Notes under the pieces: generated by a model
Seen by the model: the letters and a program-made list of their open reading frames with translations, nothing else
Told to the model about the DNA's origin: nothing
The model's database searches: none
In this document: in pieces, positions 38,363-47,422 of the stretch
Position numbering within the stretch: position 1 is the first letter of the stretch
Layout: every line of letters starts with the position of its first letter
Source of the DNA: Miltoncostaea sp963823515
GTDB taxonomy: Bacteria; Actinomycetota; Thermoleophilia; Miltoncostaeales; Miltoncostaeaceae
Assembly: GCA_963823515.1 (NCBI GenBank)
Contig: CAWGMB010000004.1
Span: 124,001 to 188,000 of the forward strand
DNA: 64,000 nucleotides
Direction of reading: 5' to 3'
Translations under genes and position numbers: made by a program

Positions 38363-39343
38363 TCATCCGCGTCCGCGCCGCTCAACCTCGGCCTGCACCT
38401 GCGCGCCGACCAGCAGTGCCGAGGAGGTCAGCCACAGCCAGGTCAGAAGCACGATCACCGCCGAGAGCGAGCCCCACGCAGCTCCGTAGTCGCCGAAGCG
38501 CGAGACGTAGATCCCGAAGCCCGCCGACGCCACCACCGAGATCACCACGGTCACACCCGCCCCCGCCAGTTCGGCGCGCAGGCTGTTGCGCACGTCCGCG
38601 GGACCGAGTCGCAGGATGCCCACCACCGCGACCAGGAGCGCCGCGGCGAGGATGGGCCACTGCGCGCCCCACCAGAGCCAGTCCACGAGCGTCCGGGCGT
38701 CGAGCGCGTCGCCGAGCGCGCGCGAGAGCGGCGCCCCGAGCACCAGCAGCGTGAAGGACAATCCGATCGCCAGAAGGCTCCACGCCAGCAGCGCGAGCGC
38801 CGTCAGCCGCTGGCGGGCGAAGGGTCGCGTCTCCTCCACGCCATGCACCCGGTTGAGGCCCCGCATGAGCGCCGACATGGCGCTGGTCGCCGTCCAGACG
38901 GCCAGCAGGAGGCCGACGACCGCAAGGCCCGCCCCGCTGCCCGAGCTCTCGGTGACCCGCGTGAGCGAATCGCCGATGAGCGACAGGGCGTCGTCGGGCA
39001 CCACCCCGTCGAGGCGGTCGAGCAGGCTCTGCACCGTCCCGGGGCCGGCGAATACTCCGAAGGCCCCCACGGCCACGAGTAGGAGGGCCGGGATGGCGAG
39101 GAAGCCGTAGTAGGCCAGCGAGGCGGCGACGTCGGTGACCTTGCCTGCGAGCGCGGCCCGCAGCGACGTCTTCAGTACGTCCGGCGTGTCGCGCCAGCCC
39201 ACCGGTCGCGGTGGGGAGGGCGCGGGCGGGGTGGGCACGGGCACGGTTGCGGCGCGGCGATCCTCGGGGACGGTTGGCGCGGCGCGACGCGGGAACGCGA
39301 GCGCGGCGATCAGGCCGAGGGCGAGCAGGGTTCGCGCGCGCAT
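38363..39343 (-). CDS. YihY/BrkB family inner membrane protein
   Basis: 326-residue YihY/virulence factor BrkB family protein. Core helices are recognisable from VTDVAASLAYYGFLAIPALLLVAVGAF to WLTSSALLVGAQVQAEVERR, with the family region MRGLNRVHGVEETRPF. Six transmembrane helices. The role is unknown; the family was once mis-annotated as ribonuclease BN. The N-terminal basic part RTLLALGLIAALAFPRRAAP may be a seventh helix or signal. Confidence 0.9.
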   Translation of the reverse strand: MRARTLLALGLIAALAFPRRAAPTVPEDRRAATVPVPTPPAPSPPRPVGWRDTPDVLKTSLRAALAGKVTDVAASLAYYGFLAIPALLLVAVGAFGVFAGPGTVQSLLDRLDGVVPDDALSLIGDSLTRVTESSGSGAGLAVVGLLLAVWTATSAMSALMRGLNRVHGVEETRPFARQRLTALALLAWSLLAIGLSFTLLVLGAPLSRALGDALDARTLVDWLWWGAQWPILAAALLVAVVGILRLGPADVRNSLRAELAGAGVTVVISVVASAGFGIYVSRFGDYGAAWGSLSAVIVLLTWLWLTSSALLVGAQVQAEVERRGRG

Positions 39344-39348
39344 CCCGT

Positions 39349-39747
39349 TCAGCCGGCGGCGCGGGCGCCGGCTCCGATGCGCAGACGCAGGATCTCGTCG
39401 CCGGAGTCGAGCCGGTCCACGCTCCAGGCGTCGACCAGGCGCTCCAGGACCGCGCCGACCCCCGGCAGCGCGCTCTCGGCCATCACCTCGGACGCCGCGC
39501 CCGCGGGAAGCGGGCCGACCCCCAGGCCGAGGCCGCTCGCGTCGACGTCGAGCTCGATGCAGAGAATGCCGTCGGGGCTGTGGCGGAAGGCGCCGGCGAC
39601 CAGCGCGGCGCCCACCATCTGCGCATCGGCGAGACGGTCGACCGGCAGGTCGATGCGCGCCGCCATCGCGTCCACCAGGCGCTCGAGAACGGGCTCCCCG
39701 AGGTCGTCGCGCCGCAGGCGGAGCAGCCCGGCCGGTGCCCCCCTCAC
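39349..39747 (-). CDS. Degenerate RsbW-like protein
   Basis: 132-residue soluble protein whose length and position match a GHKL/HATPase_c_2 half, but with no recognisable N, G1 or G2 box. Segments VERLVDAMAARIDLPVDR, GILCIELDVDASG and GVGAVLERLVDAWSVDR parallel RsbW strand and helix order. Its start overlaps the stop of the intact RsbW-like gene by 4 bases. It may be a structural or regulatory paralogue, or a sensor in partner switching. Homology is inferred from arrangement, not from motifs. Confidence 0.5.
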   Translation of the reverse strand: MRGAPAGLLRLRRDDLGEPVLERLVDAMAARIDLPVDRLADAQMVGAALVAGAFRHSPDGILCIELDVDASGLGLGVGPLPAGAASEVMAESALPGVGAVLERLVDAWSVDRLDSGDEILRLRIGAGARAAG

Positions 39748-40172
39748 GCGTCGGACCCGCGCGAGTCGGGGGAGAAGGTCATCCGCACCTCGGTGACGCC
39801 GTCGTCGCTCGAGAAGTGCACGTCGTCGCCGATGGCGAGCATCAGCGGCAGCCCGAGGCCGAGCCCGGCGGCGGGCGAGGTCACCGACGGCACGATGCCG
39901 CGGCCGCGGTCGCGGACGGCCACGGTCAGGAGCTCGGGCTCGACCCAGGCGTGGACCTCGTACTCGCCCGCGGTCTCGGCGGGGTAGGCGTGGAGCACGG
40001 CGTTGGTGCAGGCCTCGGTCACCGCGATCGAGATGTCGGTGCGGCTCTCCTCCCCCCAGCCGAGGGCATCGACGAGGCCGCGCACCATCTGCCGGGCCAG
40101 GGCCACGCTCTCCGGCTCCGCCGGCAGCAGGAGTTCGACGTCGGGGAGCGCGGTGGTCACGAGACGAAGCAT
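39744..40172 (-). CDS. Anti-sigma factor/serine kinase, RsbW-like
   Basis: 142-residue HATPase_c_2 protein. N box TEACTNAVLHAY and G1 box VRDRGRGI are present with G2-type GLGLGLPLMLAIGDDV. Such proteins bind a sigma-B/F-type sigma factor and phosphorylate an anti-anti-sigma (STAS) partner. Both a STAS gene (40594) and a sigma-factor remnant lie next to it. I chose ATG 40172; ORF continues to 40220 without coding character. Coupled to the degenerate RsbW-like gene below. Confidence 0.85.
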   Translation of the reverse strand: MLRLVTTALPDVELLLPAEPESVALARQMVRGLVDALGWGEESRTDISIAVTEACTNAVLHAYPAETAGEYEVHAWVEPELLTVAVRDRGRGIVPSVTSPAAGLGLGLPLMLAIGDDVHFSSDDGVTEVRMTFSPDSRGSDA

Positions 40173-40230
40173 GGCGGATCCGGGAATGTTCTGGCGGTTC
40201 CCTGGGCTACGGGACGGCAAACGCCGGTCC

Positions 40231-40568
40231 TCATCGCGGCGACCCCTCGGGATCGGGGCCGCCCGGGCTGTCGCGGAGTGCCTCGAGAGCCCGGCGGATC
40301 AGTCGCGAGACGTGCATCTGGGACACGCCGACGCGCCCGGCGATCTGCGACTGGGTGAGCCCCTCCTCGAAGCGGAGGTGGAGGATCACGCGCTCGCGCG
40401 CCGGCAGCGCCGAGAAGCCGGCGTCCAGGGTGGCGCGGGCATCGGCCTGCCCGTAGCCGGCCTCCTCCATGCCGAGATGGAGAGGCCGGTCGACCCGGCG
40501 ATCTCGTGCACCGTCGGGGTGCGCCCGTTCTCGGTCGAGAGCTCGGTGACCGAGTGCGAGATCTGCGC
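40231..40568 (-). pseudogene. Remnant of a SigB/SigF-type sigma-70 factor
   Basis: Only regions 3 and 4 remain. Region 3 (ISHSVTELSTENGRTPTVHEIAGSTGLS, frame A, about 40485-40562) and region 4 (EERVILHLRFEEGLTQSQIAGRVGVSQMHVSRLIRRALEAL in two frames, shown here as LPARERVILHLRFEEGLTQS from 40470 down) are in different frames. The linker between them is about 35 residues too short and frame-shifted, and region 2 and the N-terminus are lost. A STAS gene now occupies the other strand where region 2 would be. It cannot make a working sigma factor, but the 79-residue region-4 frame from 40470 is open and could be translated. Confidence 0.75.
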
Positions 40569-40593
40569 CCGGGCCCCTGCTACCCTCGGCCCG

Positions 40594-40929
40594 ATGAGCA
40601 CAGGGCCCACGAGCACGTTCCGCGCCCGCGCGGAGGACCGTCCCGGAGCCCTGGTGATCGTGGCCGAGGGGGAGCTCGACCTGGTGGGAGCGCCGCGCCT
40701 GCGCGGGGCCCTTCCCGACACCGGCACCACGCCGGTCGTCCTCGACCTCGCCTCGGTCGGGTTCATGGACTCATCGGGCCTGCGCTCCCTGCTCGAGACG
40801 CGACAGGCCTGCCTCGACGCCGGCCGCGCGTTCGCCATCGCGCGCCCCTCGGACGCGGTTCAGCGGGTCCTGGAGCTGGTCGACCTCACGCGCGAGTTCG
40901 AGGTCGTGGAGCCGCCCGCCCTCAGCTGA
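40594..40929 (+). CDS. STAS-domain anti-anti-sigma factor, RsbV/SpoIIAA-like
   Basis: 111-residue STAS protein. It has the switch segment VVLDLASVGFMDSSGLRSLLE, whose Ser after Asp-Ser is the phosphorylation site; the N-terminal strand ALVIVAEGELDLVGAPRL is typical. It should bind RsbW when unphosphorylated and release the sigma factor. It diverges from the rsbW-like/sigma remnant transcript. Start ATG at 40594; the longer upstream ORF frame is not part of the gene. Confidence 0.88.
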   Translation: MSTGPTSTFRARAEDRPGALVIVAEGELDLVGAPRLRGALPDTGTTPVVLDLASVGFMDSSGLRSLLETRQACLDAGRAFAIARPSDAVQRVLELVDLTREFEVVEPPALS

Positions 40930-41761
40930 TCGTGCCGCTCGCCGTGAGTGCGATCACGATGGTCCCCAGCGCGACCCGGTATACGACGAAGACCATGGTC
41001 GAGTGGGACGTGAGGTAGCGCAGCAGCAGGGCGATCGACGCGTAGCCCACGAAGAACGCGGCGACCGTGGAGATGGTGAGGGCGACGAAGCTGATCTCTC
41101 GGTCACCGTTGATCAGCTCGCTGAGGCCGAAGAGCCCGCTCAGCACGATCGCGGGGATCGACAGCAGGAACGAGAAGCGGGCGGCCGCCTCGCGCTTCAT
41201 GCCCAGGAAGAGGCCGGCGGTGATGGTCGAGCCGGACCGCGAGACGCCGGGGACGAGCGCGAGCGCCTGCGCGATGCCCACCCACACGGCGTCCGGGCGC
41301 CTCACGTCGTCGATCGGGCGGATCTTCGTGCCGATCTTCTCGGCCGCCAGCAGCACGAGCCCGAGGACGATGAGCGTCGTGCCGATCAGGTAGAGGTTGC
41401 GCGCCCCGTTCTCGATCTGATGGCGGAAGGCCAGGCCCGCGACGCCGATCGGGATGGTCGCGATGATGACGTACCAGCCCATGCGCGCGTCGAGCTCGCT
41501 CCGCAGCGCCGGCCGGCGCAGGCTGGCCCACCAGGTCGTGAGGATGCGGATGATGTCCCGCCAGAAGAAGATCACCACGGCGAGCATCGTCCCGAGCTGG
41601 ATCACCGCGGTGAAGAGGGCCCCGGGGTCGTCCCAGCCGGCGAAGGCGGGGACGATGCGCAGGTGCGCCGTGCTCGAGACGGGCAGGAACTCGGTGAGCC
41701 CCTGGACGATCCCGAGGACGATGGCTTCGAACCACGACACGAGCGGGGAAGGATAGGGCAC
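40922..41761 (-). CDS. uppP: Undecaprenyl-diphosphatase UppP/BacA
   Basis: 279-residue membrane pyrophosphatase that recycles the undecaprenyl carrier and gives bacitracin resistance. The two active-site motifs are visible: LTEFLPVSSTAHL (E-[QS]-[FL]-P-x-S-S) and PGVSRSGSTITAG. Eight hydrophobic helices follow the UppP pattern. The start may be ATG 41761 or the GTG at 41740 (VSWFEAIV). Convergent overlap of 8 bases with the STAS gene end. Confidence 0.94.
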   Translation of the reverse strand: MPYPSPLVSWFEAIVLGIVQGLTEFLPVSSTAHLRIVPAFAGWDDPGALFTAVIQLGTMLAVVIFFWRDIIRILTTWWASLRRPALRSELDARMGWYVIIATIPIGVAGLAFRHQIENGARNLYLIGTTLIVLGLVLLAAEKIGTKIRPIDDVRRPDAVWVGIAQALALVPGVSRSGSTITAGLFLGMKREAAARFSFLLSIPAIVLSGLFGLSELINGDREISFVALTISTVAAFFVGYASIALLLRYLTSHSTMVFVVYRVALGTIVIALTASGTIS

Positions 41762-41782
41762 CCGGAGGCGCCCGTCTGACGG

Positions 41783-44015
41783 CTATCTGACCTTGATGCG
41801 GCGCGTGAGCACCAGCGCGCGGCCGCGGCGCTCACGCGCGCGCACCTGCATGCGGTACTCACCGGGGCGAAGGCCCTGCACGCGCACCACGAGGCGGAAG
41901 GCCGACGCACGGCGGGAGATCGTGGCCGAGCGCGCGACCGGCCCGCCGAGGCGCTGCGGCGCGAACGACGCCAGGAGGCCCCGGCCGGTGGTGACGGCGC
42001 CGGGCCGCACGGGGCGCAGGATGGCCCGCAGGCGTGCGGGCCGCACCAGCCGTCCGGCCACCTTCACGGTCCTCGCGCGCCGCGACGCGACCCGCGGCAC
42101 CCTGAGGCCGCGCACCGCGCTCGCCGCCCGGGGGCGCACGACGCGCACCGCGAAGCTCTCGTTGCCGGCGGCGTCACGGGCCCTCAGCACGACGCGCCGC
42201 CGCCGGGACTCGGCGAAGCGGCGCACGACCTTCGCGCCGCGCGCGGTCGCGCCCTCGCCGAAGCTCCAGCGGATCGAGTCACGCCGCGGTCCGCTCAGGC
42301 CGTCGCGGAGGCGCGCCCGGAACCTGGTGCGCGTGCCCGACAGGGACACGCCGATCGCGACACGCGGGCGGGTGCGGTCGACCGTGACCGCATGGCGTGC
42401 GGGGCTGGGATCGACGGCGCCGGCGCCGTCGATCGCCTGGGCCTCCACGACGTGGCGGCCCTCGGCGAGCGCGAAGGACGCGGTGAGCGCGGGCGATGCG
42501 GGGGTCCACGCGCCGCCGTCCACGCGGAACCGCACCGTCTGTCCCCCGCCCGAGAGGGCGACCGCGTAGTCGAGCACGGCGGCGTTGGTGTCGGCGGGCG
42601 GCGTGGACGTGAAGCTGGTGTCGGGGGCCGGCCCGATGGCGGCCTCCACGGCGCGCACGGCGTCGACGCGGCCCATGCCGCTCGCCGCATCGGGCCCGGC
42701 GGCGCCGAGATCGACCGCGCTGGAGCGCAGGATGTCGGCGACGGCGGCGGGCGGCAGGCCGGGGTTGGCCTGGCGGACGAGCGCCGCGACGCCGGCCACG
42801 TGGGGCGCCGCCATGGAGGTGCCCGAGTAGGTCAGGTAGCCGGAGCCGACGCTGGAGACGATGCCCACGCCCGGAGCCACGAGGTCGGGCTTCGTGAGCA
42901 GCGTCCCGGCCTCGGGGCCGAGGCCGTCGGGGTTCTGCCAGACGATCGGTCCACGGCTGGAGAAGCCCGGGACGCTGTCGTCGGTGTCGATTGCGCCGAC
43001 CGCGATCGCCTCGGGGTATCCGGCGGGGCTCCCGATGCGAGCCGGCGCCCGGGCCGGTGTTTCCGGCAGCGAACACCGGCACGATCCCGAGCTCGAGCCA
43101 GCGCCGGATCATGGGGCGGAACCACGTGTCGTTGGCCGACGAGGCCGACCAGGAGTTGCTCACGATGCCCGGCTGGTCGGCGGTGGCCGGATCCCCGTCG
43201 GGGTCGGTCATCCACTCGGCCGCGGCAAGCAGCGCGCTGCCCGCGCCGACCCCGTTCGCGCCCATCGCCTTCGCCACGATCAGCCGGGACTCGGGGGCGA
43301 CGCCGATCGGGCCGCCGCCGGCGCTGCCGCCCGCGATCGTGCCGGCCGTGTGGGTGCCGTGGCCGTTGTCGTCGACCGGCGTGGGGCTCGAGCCGACGAA
43401 GTCGCGCCAGGCGACGACCTTGCCGGCGAGCTCGGGGTTGGAGGCGTTGACGCCGGTGTCGATGGTGCCCACTCGCACGCCGGCCCCGCGCACGCCGAAG
43501 GTGGACCACGCGGCCGGGGCGTGGATGGCCGGCACGCCCCAGTCGCCCGAGCCCGCGTCGGGGAAGGGTGCGGCGTCGATGTGGCCGCCGTCGGTGAGGA
43601 CGACGGCGGCGTCGAGGTTGACCGACTCCACCGCCGGATCGGCCGCGACGGTGCGGACCTCGTCCGGGGTGCCGCTGAACGCGACCGCGTTGATCAGCCA
43701 GAAGGGGTGCACCGGGCCGTCGATGTCGTCGGTGACGGCGTCCTGGGTCGCGCCGGCGGTGCGCTGGAGCGCCCGCAGCAGTGCCTGCGGCCGGCCGGCG
43801 TAGTCCTCGCCGTCGACCTGGCGGGCGAGGGTGGCGATGACGTCGATGCGGTCGGCCGGGCCGGCGGCGGCGAGGCGCTCGGACAGCGCCGGGGTGGGGG
43901 CCGCGGCGGCGGGTCCGGCGAGGGCCGCGAGTGCGGCGGCTGAGATGATCGCGACGAGGGCCTCGGCGATGCGGCATCCATGCCGGCCCCTCGGGCTGAA
44001 CCGGCCCGAGCTCAT
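41783..44015 (-). pseudogene. Subtilisin-like S8 serine protease, frameshifted
   Basis: Exported protease (signal VAIISAAALAALAGPAAAAP) with prodomain (about 40-150) and S8 domain. Frame 1 carries the Asp (VGTIDTGVNAS) and His (NGHGTHTAGTIAGG) of the triad; the Ser block GTSMAAPHVAG lies in a second frame from about 42880 down. The break is near 43037-43040: the first frame reads GPGAGSHREP where the next frame continues GSPAGYPEAIAVGAIDTDD. Removing one base in TCGCATC restores a roughly 740-residue protein with C-terminal beta-rich repeats (RFRVDGGAWTPASPA). Sequence error or very recent mutation. Confidence 0.82.
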
Positions 44016-44121
44016 TCGAATCCATTCCGTTGGATCGCTTCGTGCAGCCTTGTTTTCGGCATCCCGGGCGGTCGTCTTGATCGCCGCGGGCCGGCTTCGA
44101 CCGGGTCGCTACGATGGGTCG

Positions 44122-44580
44122 GTGCCCGTCTTCCTCTGTCCGCGCTGCGCGTACCGCGAGAGCAGCTCCGAGCGCAACGTGCGCCACCAACCGCGTGGCT
44201 GCTCGCGGTGTGGCTTCGGCTTCTCCTTCGAGCTGCTCGAGGATTACTACGCCAGCCCCAAGACCGCGCTGATCGTGTGCGACAAGGAGCGCCGGATCCT
44301 GGTCGCCGGGCACTCGGCGTTCGCCGTCACGGGCTACGACGAGGGCGACATGATCGGGCAGGACGTCATGGAGCGCCTGGGCCTCGGCGGTTTCGCCGGC
44401 GACGACCCCGCGGCGCGTAGCCTGGAGTGGGGCGTGCGGGTGCTCAACGTCCCCTGCACGTACCGCTTCAACGGGTCGGACGAGGACACCCCCGCGACGG
44501 CCGACTTCTTCCCCGCCTACGACGAGGACGGCGGTCTGCTGGTGGCGCTCACCCCCAAGACGGCGGTGCCGTCCCAGTAG
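44122..44580 (+). CDS. Zinc-ribbon plus PAS-like domain protein
   Basis: 152-residue soluble protein. N-terminal zinc ribbon with CPRC and CSRC (VPVFLCPRCAYRESSSER and RGCSRCGFGF). It continues into a PAS-like fold: IVCDKERRILVAGHSAFAVTGYDEGDMIGQDV, then a strand-rich end. The combination suggests a small redox/metal or ligand sensor. Diverges from the S8 protease. GTG 44122 chosen as the start nearest the ribbon; the open frame upstream is antisense to the protease signal peptide. Confidence 0.65.
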   Translation: MPVFLCPRCAYRESSSERNVRHQPRGCSRCGFGFSFELLEDYYASPKTALIVCDKERRILVAGHSAFAVTGYDEGDMIGQDVMERLGLGGFAGDDPAARSLEWGVRVLNVPCTYRFNGSDEDTPATADFFPAYDEDGGLLVALTPKTAVPSQ

Positions 44581-44618
44581 TCTCGGCGGCGGACGGCGTC
44601 TCACGACGAGGGGGATCG

Positions 44619-45620
44619 ATGGAGCGGCGGCGGCTGGGCGGTACCGATCTGGAGCTCTCGGTGATCGGCCTCGGGACGTGGGTGTTCGGCGGCCGGTGGG
44701 GCGGGGCGGACGATGCGACCTCGCTCGCGGCCTGTCACGCGGCCCTCGACGCCGGGGTCAACTGGATCGACACGGCCGACATCTACGGTCAGGGCCGCGC
44801 CGAGCGGATCGTCGGCCGGGCGGTCCGCGAGCGGCGCGACGAGGTGATCGTCGCCTCCAAGGGTGGTGTCGCCTGGGAGACGGGCCCACCGCTGCGGATC
44901 TGGCGCGAGGCGTCGGCCGAGTACCTGACGATGTCCTGCGACCGCAGCCTCACGGCTCTCGGCCTCGACCACATCGACCTCTTCCAGGTCCACTGGCCGG
45001 TCGCGGGCGTGCCCGCGCAGGAGACGATCGGGGCGCTGGTCGCGCTGCGCGACGCGGGCAAGATCCGCGCCATCGGCGTCTCGAACTACCACCTGCCCGA
45101 CCTCGAGGCCGCCGGCGCCGTCGCGCAGATCGACTCGTACCAGCCCGGCTACCACCTGATGCGGCGCGACATCGAGGAGGCCGAGCTGCCCTGGTGCGCG
45201 GCCCACGGCACCGGCGTGATCGCCTACGGCCCGCTCGCCCACGGCCTTCTCACCGGCAAGATGACCGCCGAGACGACCTTCGCCGACAACGACTGGCGGG
45301 CGACGAGCGAGCTCTTCGCCGACGACGCGTTCGCCGAGCGGGTCGCGGTGGTCGGCGAGCTCGAGGCGCTGGCCCGCGAGGCCGGCCGCCCGGGCGGCGT
45401 GGCCGAGCTGTCGGTCGCATGGGTGCTGCGGCGGCCCGAGATCACGGCCGCGATCGTCGGCGCGCGCTCGCCGGAGCAGGCCGTGCGCAACGCGGCGCTC
45501 GCCGGGGCCCCGCTCACCGCCGACGAGGACGCCGCCATCGAGGCGATCCTCGCGCGCCACCCCGCCGCGGCGCGGCCCTACGGCCATGGCGAGCCGCCCG
45601 ATCCCTCTGCGGATGCCTGA
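44619..45620 (+). CDS. Aldo/keto reductase
   Basis: 333-residue NADPH-dependent TIM-barrel reductase. Catalytic tetrad: Asp and Tyr in NWIDTADIYGQGRAE, Lys in IVASKGG, His in FQVHWP. The NADP-binding end is VAWVLRRPEITAAIVGARSPEQ. AKR class with potassium-channel-beta-like order. The ATG 44619 is preceded by GAGGGGG. Substrate not determinable. Confidence 0.93.
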   Translation: MERRRLGGTDLELSVIGLGTWVFGGRWGGADDATSLAACHAALDAGVNWIDTADIYGQGRAERIVGRAVRERRDEVIVASKGGVAWETGPPLRIWREASAEYLTMSCDRSLTALGLDHIDLFQVHWPVAGVPAQETIGALVALRDAGKIRAIGVSNYHLPDLEAAGAVAQIDSYQPGYHLMRRDIEEAELPWCAAHGTGVIAYGPLAHGLLTGKMTAETTFADNDWRATSELFADDAFAERVAVVGELEALAREAGRPGGVAELSVAWVLRRPEITAAIVGARSPEQAVRNAALAGAPLTADEDAAIEAILARHPAAARPYGHGEPPDPSADA

Positions 45621-45641
45621 GCGCGCGGGCTAAGCTGTCCC

Positions 45642-46121
45642 ATGGCGACGGCGGAACCACACCGCAGGCGCGGCGACCGGCGTCGGCCGCCGTCGCGGCC
45701 GTTCGCCCCCACGCCCGGCATCCTGGGCCCGCCCGATCCCGAGGGCGCGGTCCGCTCGCTGGAGCTCGCCGTGGAGACCGCGCGCCGCGGGCGGAGGTCG
45801 ATCACCCTCGTCTCGCTGGAGGTCCCCTCGCCCCTCGACGAGGAGGCGCTGGTGAGGATCGCGACGCTCGTGCGCCGCACGGTGCGCGATACGGATGCGC
45901 TCTGGCGCGACGGGGTGACGAGCCTGCTGCTGCTGCTGACCGACGCCGACGGCCCCAACAGCGAGCCCGCGCTGGCGCGCCTGCGCCTGCGCCTGCGCTC
46001 GGCGGGCTTCGGAGCGCTGCTGATGGGCCGGGCGGCGGCCGCGCCGGGGATCTCGGCAGCGGACCTCCTCGGGCTCGCGCGCGAGGACCGGCGCGTCATC
46101 TCGTACGGATCACGGGACTGA
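45642..46121 (+). CDS. Degenerate GGDEF-like domain protein
   Basis: 159-residue soluble protein. From about residue 50 the strand-helix order follows a diguanylate cyclase: RRSITLVSLEVP, LVRIATLVRRTVRDTDALW, then SLLLLLTDAD and LRLRLRSAGFGALLMGRAAA. The GGDEF motif position reads WRDGVTSL and the metal Asp are not conserved, so it cannot make c-di-GMP. Fold assignment is from pattern only. The N-terminus is Arg/Pro rich. Adjacent to the epimerase gene. Confidence 0.5.
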   Translation: MATAEPHRRRGDRRRPPSRPFAPTPGILGPPDPEGAVRSLELAVETARRGRRSITLVSLEVPSPLDEEALVRIATLVRRTVRDTDALWRDGVTSLLLLLTDADGPNSEPALARLRLRLRSAGFGALLMGRAAAAPGISAADLLGLAREDRRVISYGSRD

Positions 46122-46131
46122 GGGGGCGCCG

Positions 46132-47025
46132 GTGAAGGTGGCGATCGTCGGAGCCAACGGGTTGATCGGGCGAGCCCTGGGCGCGGCGCTGGTGGCCCGC
46201 GGGGACTCTGTCGTCGCGCTCTCCCGGGGTGGCGTGTCCGGGATCGCCGGGGCGCTCGACATGCGCTGGGACCCGGCCGAGGGCCCGCCCCCACAGGCCG
46301 CCCTCGCGGGCGGCGACGCGGTGGTCAACCTCGCGGGCGTCCCCATCGGCGGGAAGCGCTGGACGTCCGACCGAAAACGCGAGATCCGCGAGAGCCGCAC
46401 CCTCACCACCCGTCACCTGGTCGACGCCATGGCCGGCGACGGCGGCCCGCGCGTACTCGTCAACGGCAGCGCCGTCGGCTACTACGGCCCCACCGAGGAG
46501 ACGGTCGACGAGACCGCTCCGGCCGGAGCGGACTTCCTCGCCGACACCTGCGTCGCCTGGGAGCGCGAGGCCGAGCGCGCCCGCGCGAGCGGGGTGCGCG
46601 TGGTGCTCGTGCGGACCGGCATCGTGCTCGCCCGCGACGGCGGGGCCCTACCTCAGATGGCCATGCCCGTGAGGTTCTTCGCCGGGGGCCCGATCGGCGG
46701 CGGGCGTCACTGGATCCCCTGGATCCACATCGACGACGAGGTCGGGTTGCTGATGCTCGCCCTCGACAGCGAGGGCCTCCGGGGGCCGATGAACGGCACC
46801 GCGCCCGAGCCGGCGCGCCAGCGCGACTTCGTGAAGGCGCTGGCGAAGGCCGTCGGACGGCCCGCGGTCCTGCCCACGCCGGCCTTCCCCCTGCGGATCG
46901 CGATGGGGGAGATGGCGACCCTCGCCCTCGACGGCCAGCGGGCGGTACCCGCGGTGGCCCTCGCCGCCGGCTACGACTTCGTCCACCCGGAGCTCGAGGC
47001 GGCGCTCCGGGCCGTGTACCACTAG
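46132..47025 (+). CDS. TIGR01777 family NAD(P)-dependent epimerase/SulA-like
   Basis: 297-residue YfcH-like SDR. Glycine-rich NAD motif VAIVGANGLIGRALGAAL, VNLAGVPIGGKRWTSDRK and VLVNGSAVGYYGPTEE (Tyr), and the C-terminal PAFPLRIAMGEMA signature of the family. Function of the family is not known. The GTG start at 46132 follows a GGGGGCG. Ends close to the convergent small gene. Confidence 0.9.
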   Translation: MKVAIVGANGLIGRALGAALVARGDSVVALSRGGVSGIAGALDMRWDPAEGPPPQAALAGGDAVVNLAGVPIGGKRWTSDRKREIRESRTLTTRHLVDAMAGDGGPRVLVNGSAVGYYGPTEETVDETAPAGADFLADTCVAWEREAERARASGVRVVLVRTGIVLARDGGALPQMAMPVRFFAGGPIGGGRHWIPWIHIDDEVGLLMLALDSEGLRGPMNGTAPEPARQRDFVKALAKAVGRPAVLPTPAFPLRIAMGEMATLALDGQRAVPAVALAAGYDFVHPELEAALRAVYH

Positions 47026-47033
47026 GGCGAGCC

Positions 47034-47291
47034 CTACTCGGGCGGGAAGAGGACGGTCAGCTCGGCCTGCACCTTGAGCCAGTTCTCGCGCACGAAGGTC
47101 TGCGAGACCATGTAGCGGGCGCCCGGCAGCGAGCGCGCGACCCGCAGCGTCTCCTCGTCACCCCGCTCCTCGAGGCGCTCGACGAGGTCCTTGTACTCGC
47201 CGATCGTCTGCGCCATCTCGTGGTGCTTCATCTGGAGCTCGTCGAGCAGGCGGTACACGGGGCCGAACGGATCGCCCGAGGATGTGCTCAC
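47034..47291 (-). CDS. Small conserved hypothetical protein
   Basis: 85-residue helical soluble protein: DPFGPVYRLLDELQMKHHEMAQTIGEY then LVERLEERGDEETLRVARSLPGARYMVSQTFV. GTG at 47291 is preceded by GAGGAG, better than the upstream ATG at 47342. No family is recognised. It ends convergent to the epimerase gene, and its start is about 60 bp from the tRNA gene. Confidence 0.6.
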   Translation of the reverse strand: MSTSSGDPFGPVYRLLDELQMKHHEMAQTIGEYKDLVERLEERGDEETLRVARSLPGARYMVSQTFVRENWLKVQAELTVLFPPE

Positions 47292-47349
47292 GGCGCGCTC
47301 CTCATGGTCGGGGGGAGGGCCGGCCGATGCTACCGTAGGCATTGGTTCC

Positions 47350-47422
47350 GGGGGATTAGCTCAGCTGGGAGAGCGCCGCCTTTGCAAGGCGGAGGTCGTC
47401 GGTTCGATCCCGTCATCCTCCA
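47350..47422 (+). tRNA. tRNA-Ala (anticodon UGC)
   Basis: 73-nt cloverleaf. The acceptor stem GGGGGAT pairs with ATCCTCC and includes the G3:U70 wobble that identifies alanine tRNAs. Discriminator A73. Anticodon stem CCGCC/GGCGG with loop TTTGCAA gives anticodon TGC. The T arm holds GGTTCGATCC. CCA is not encoded. Isolated gene. Confidence 0.97.
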
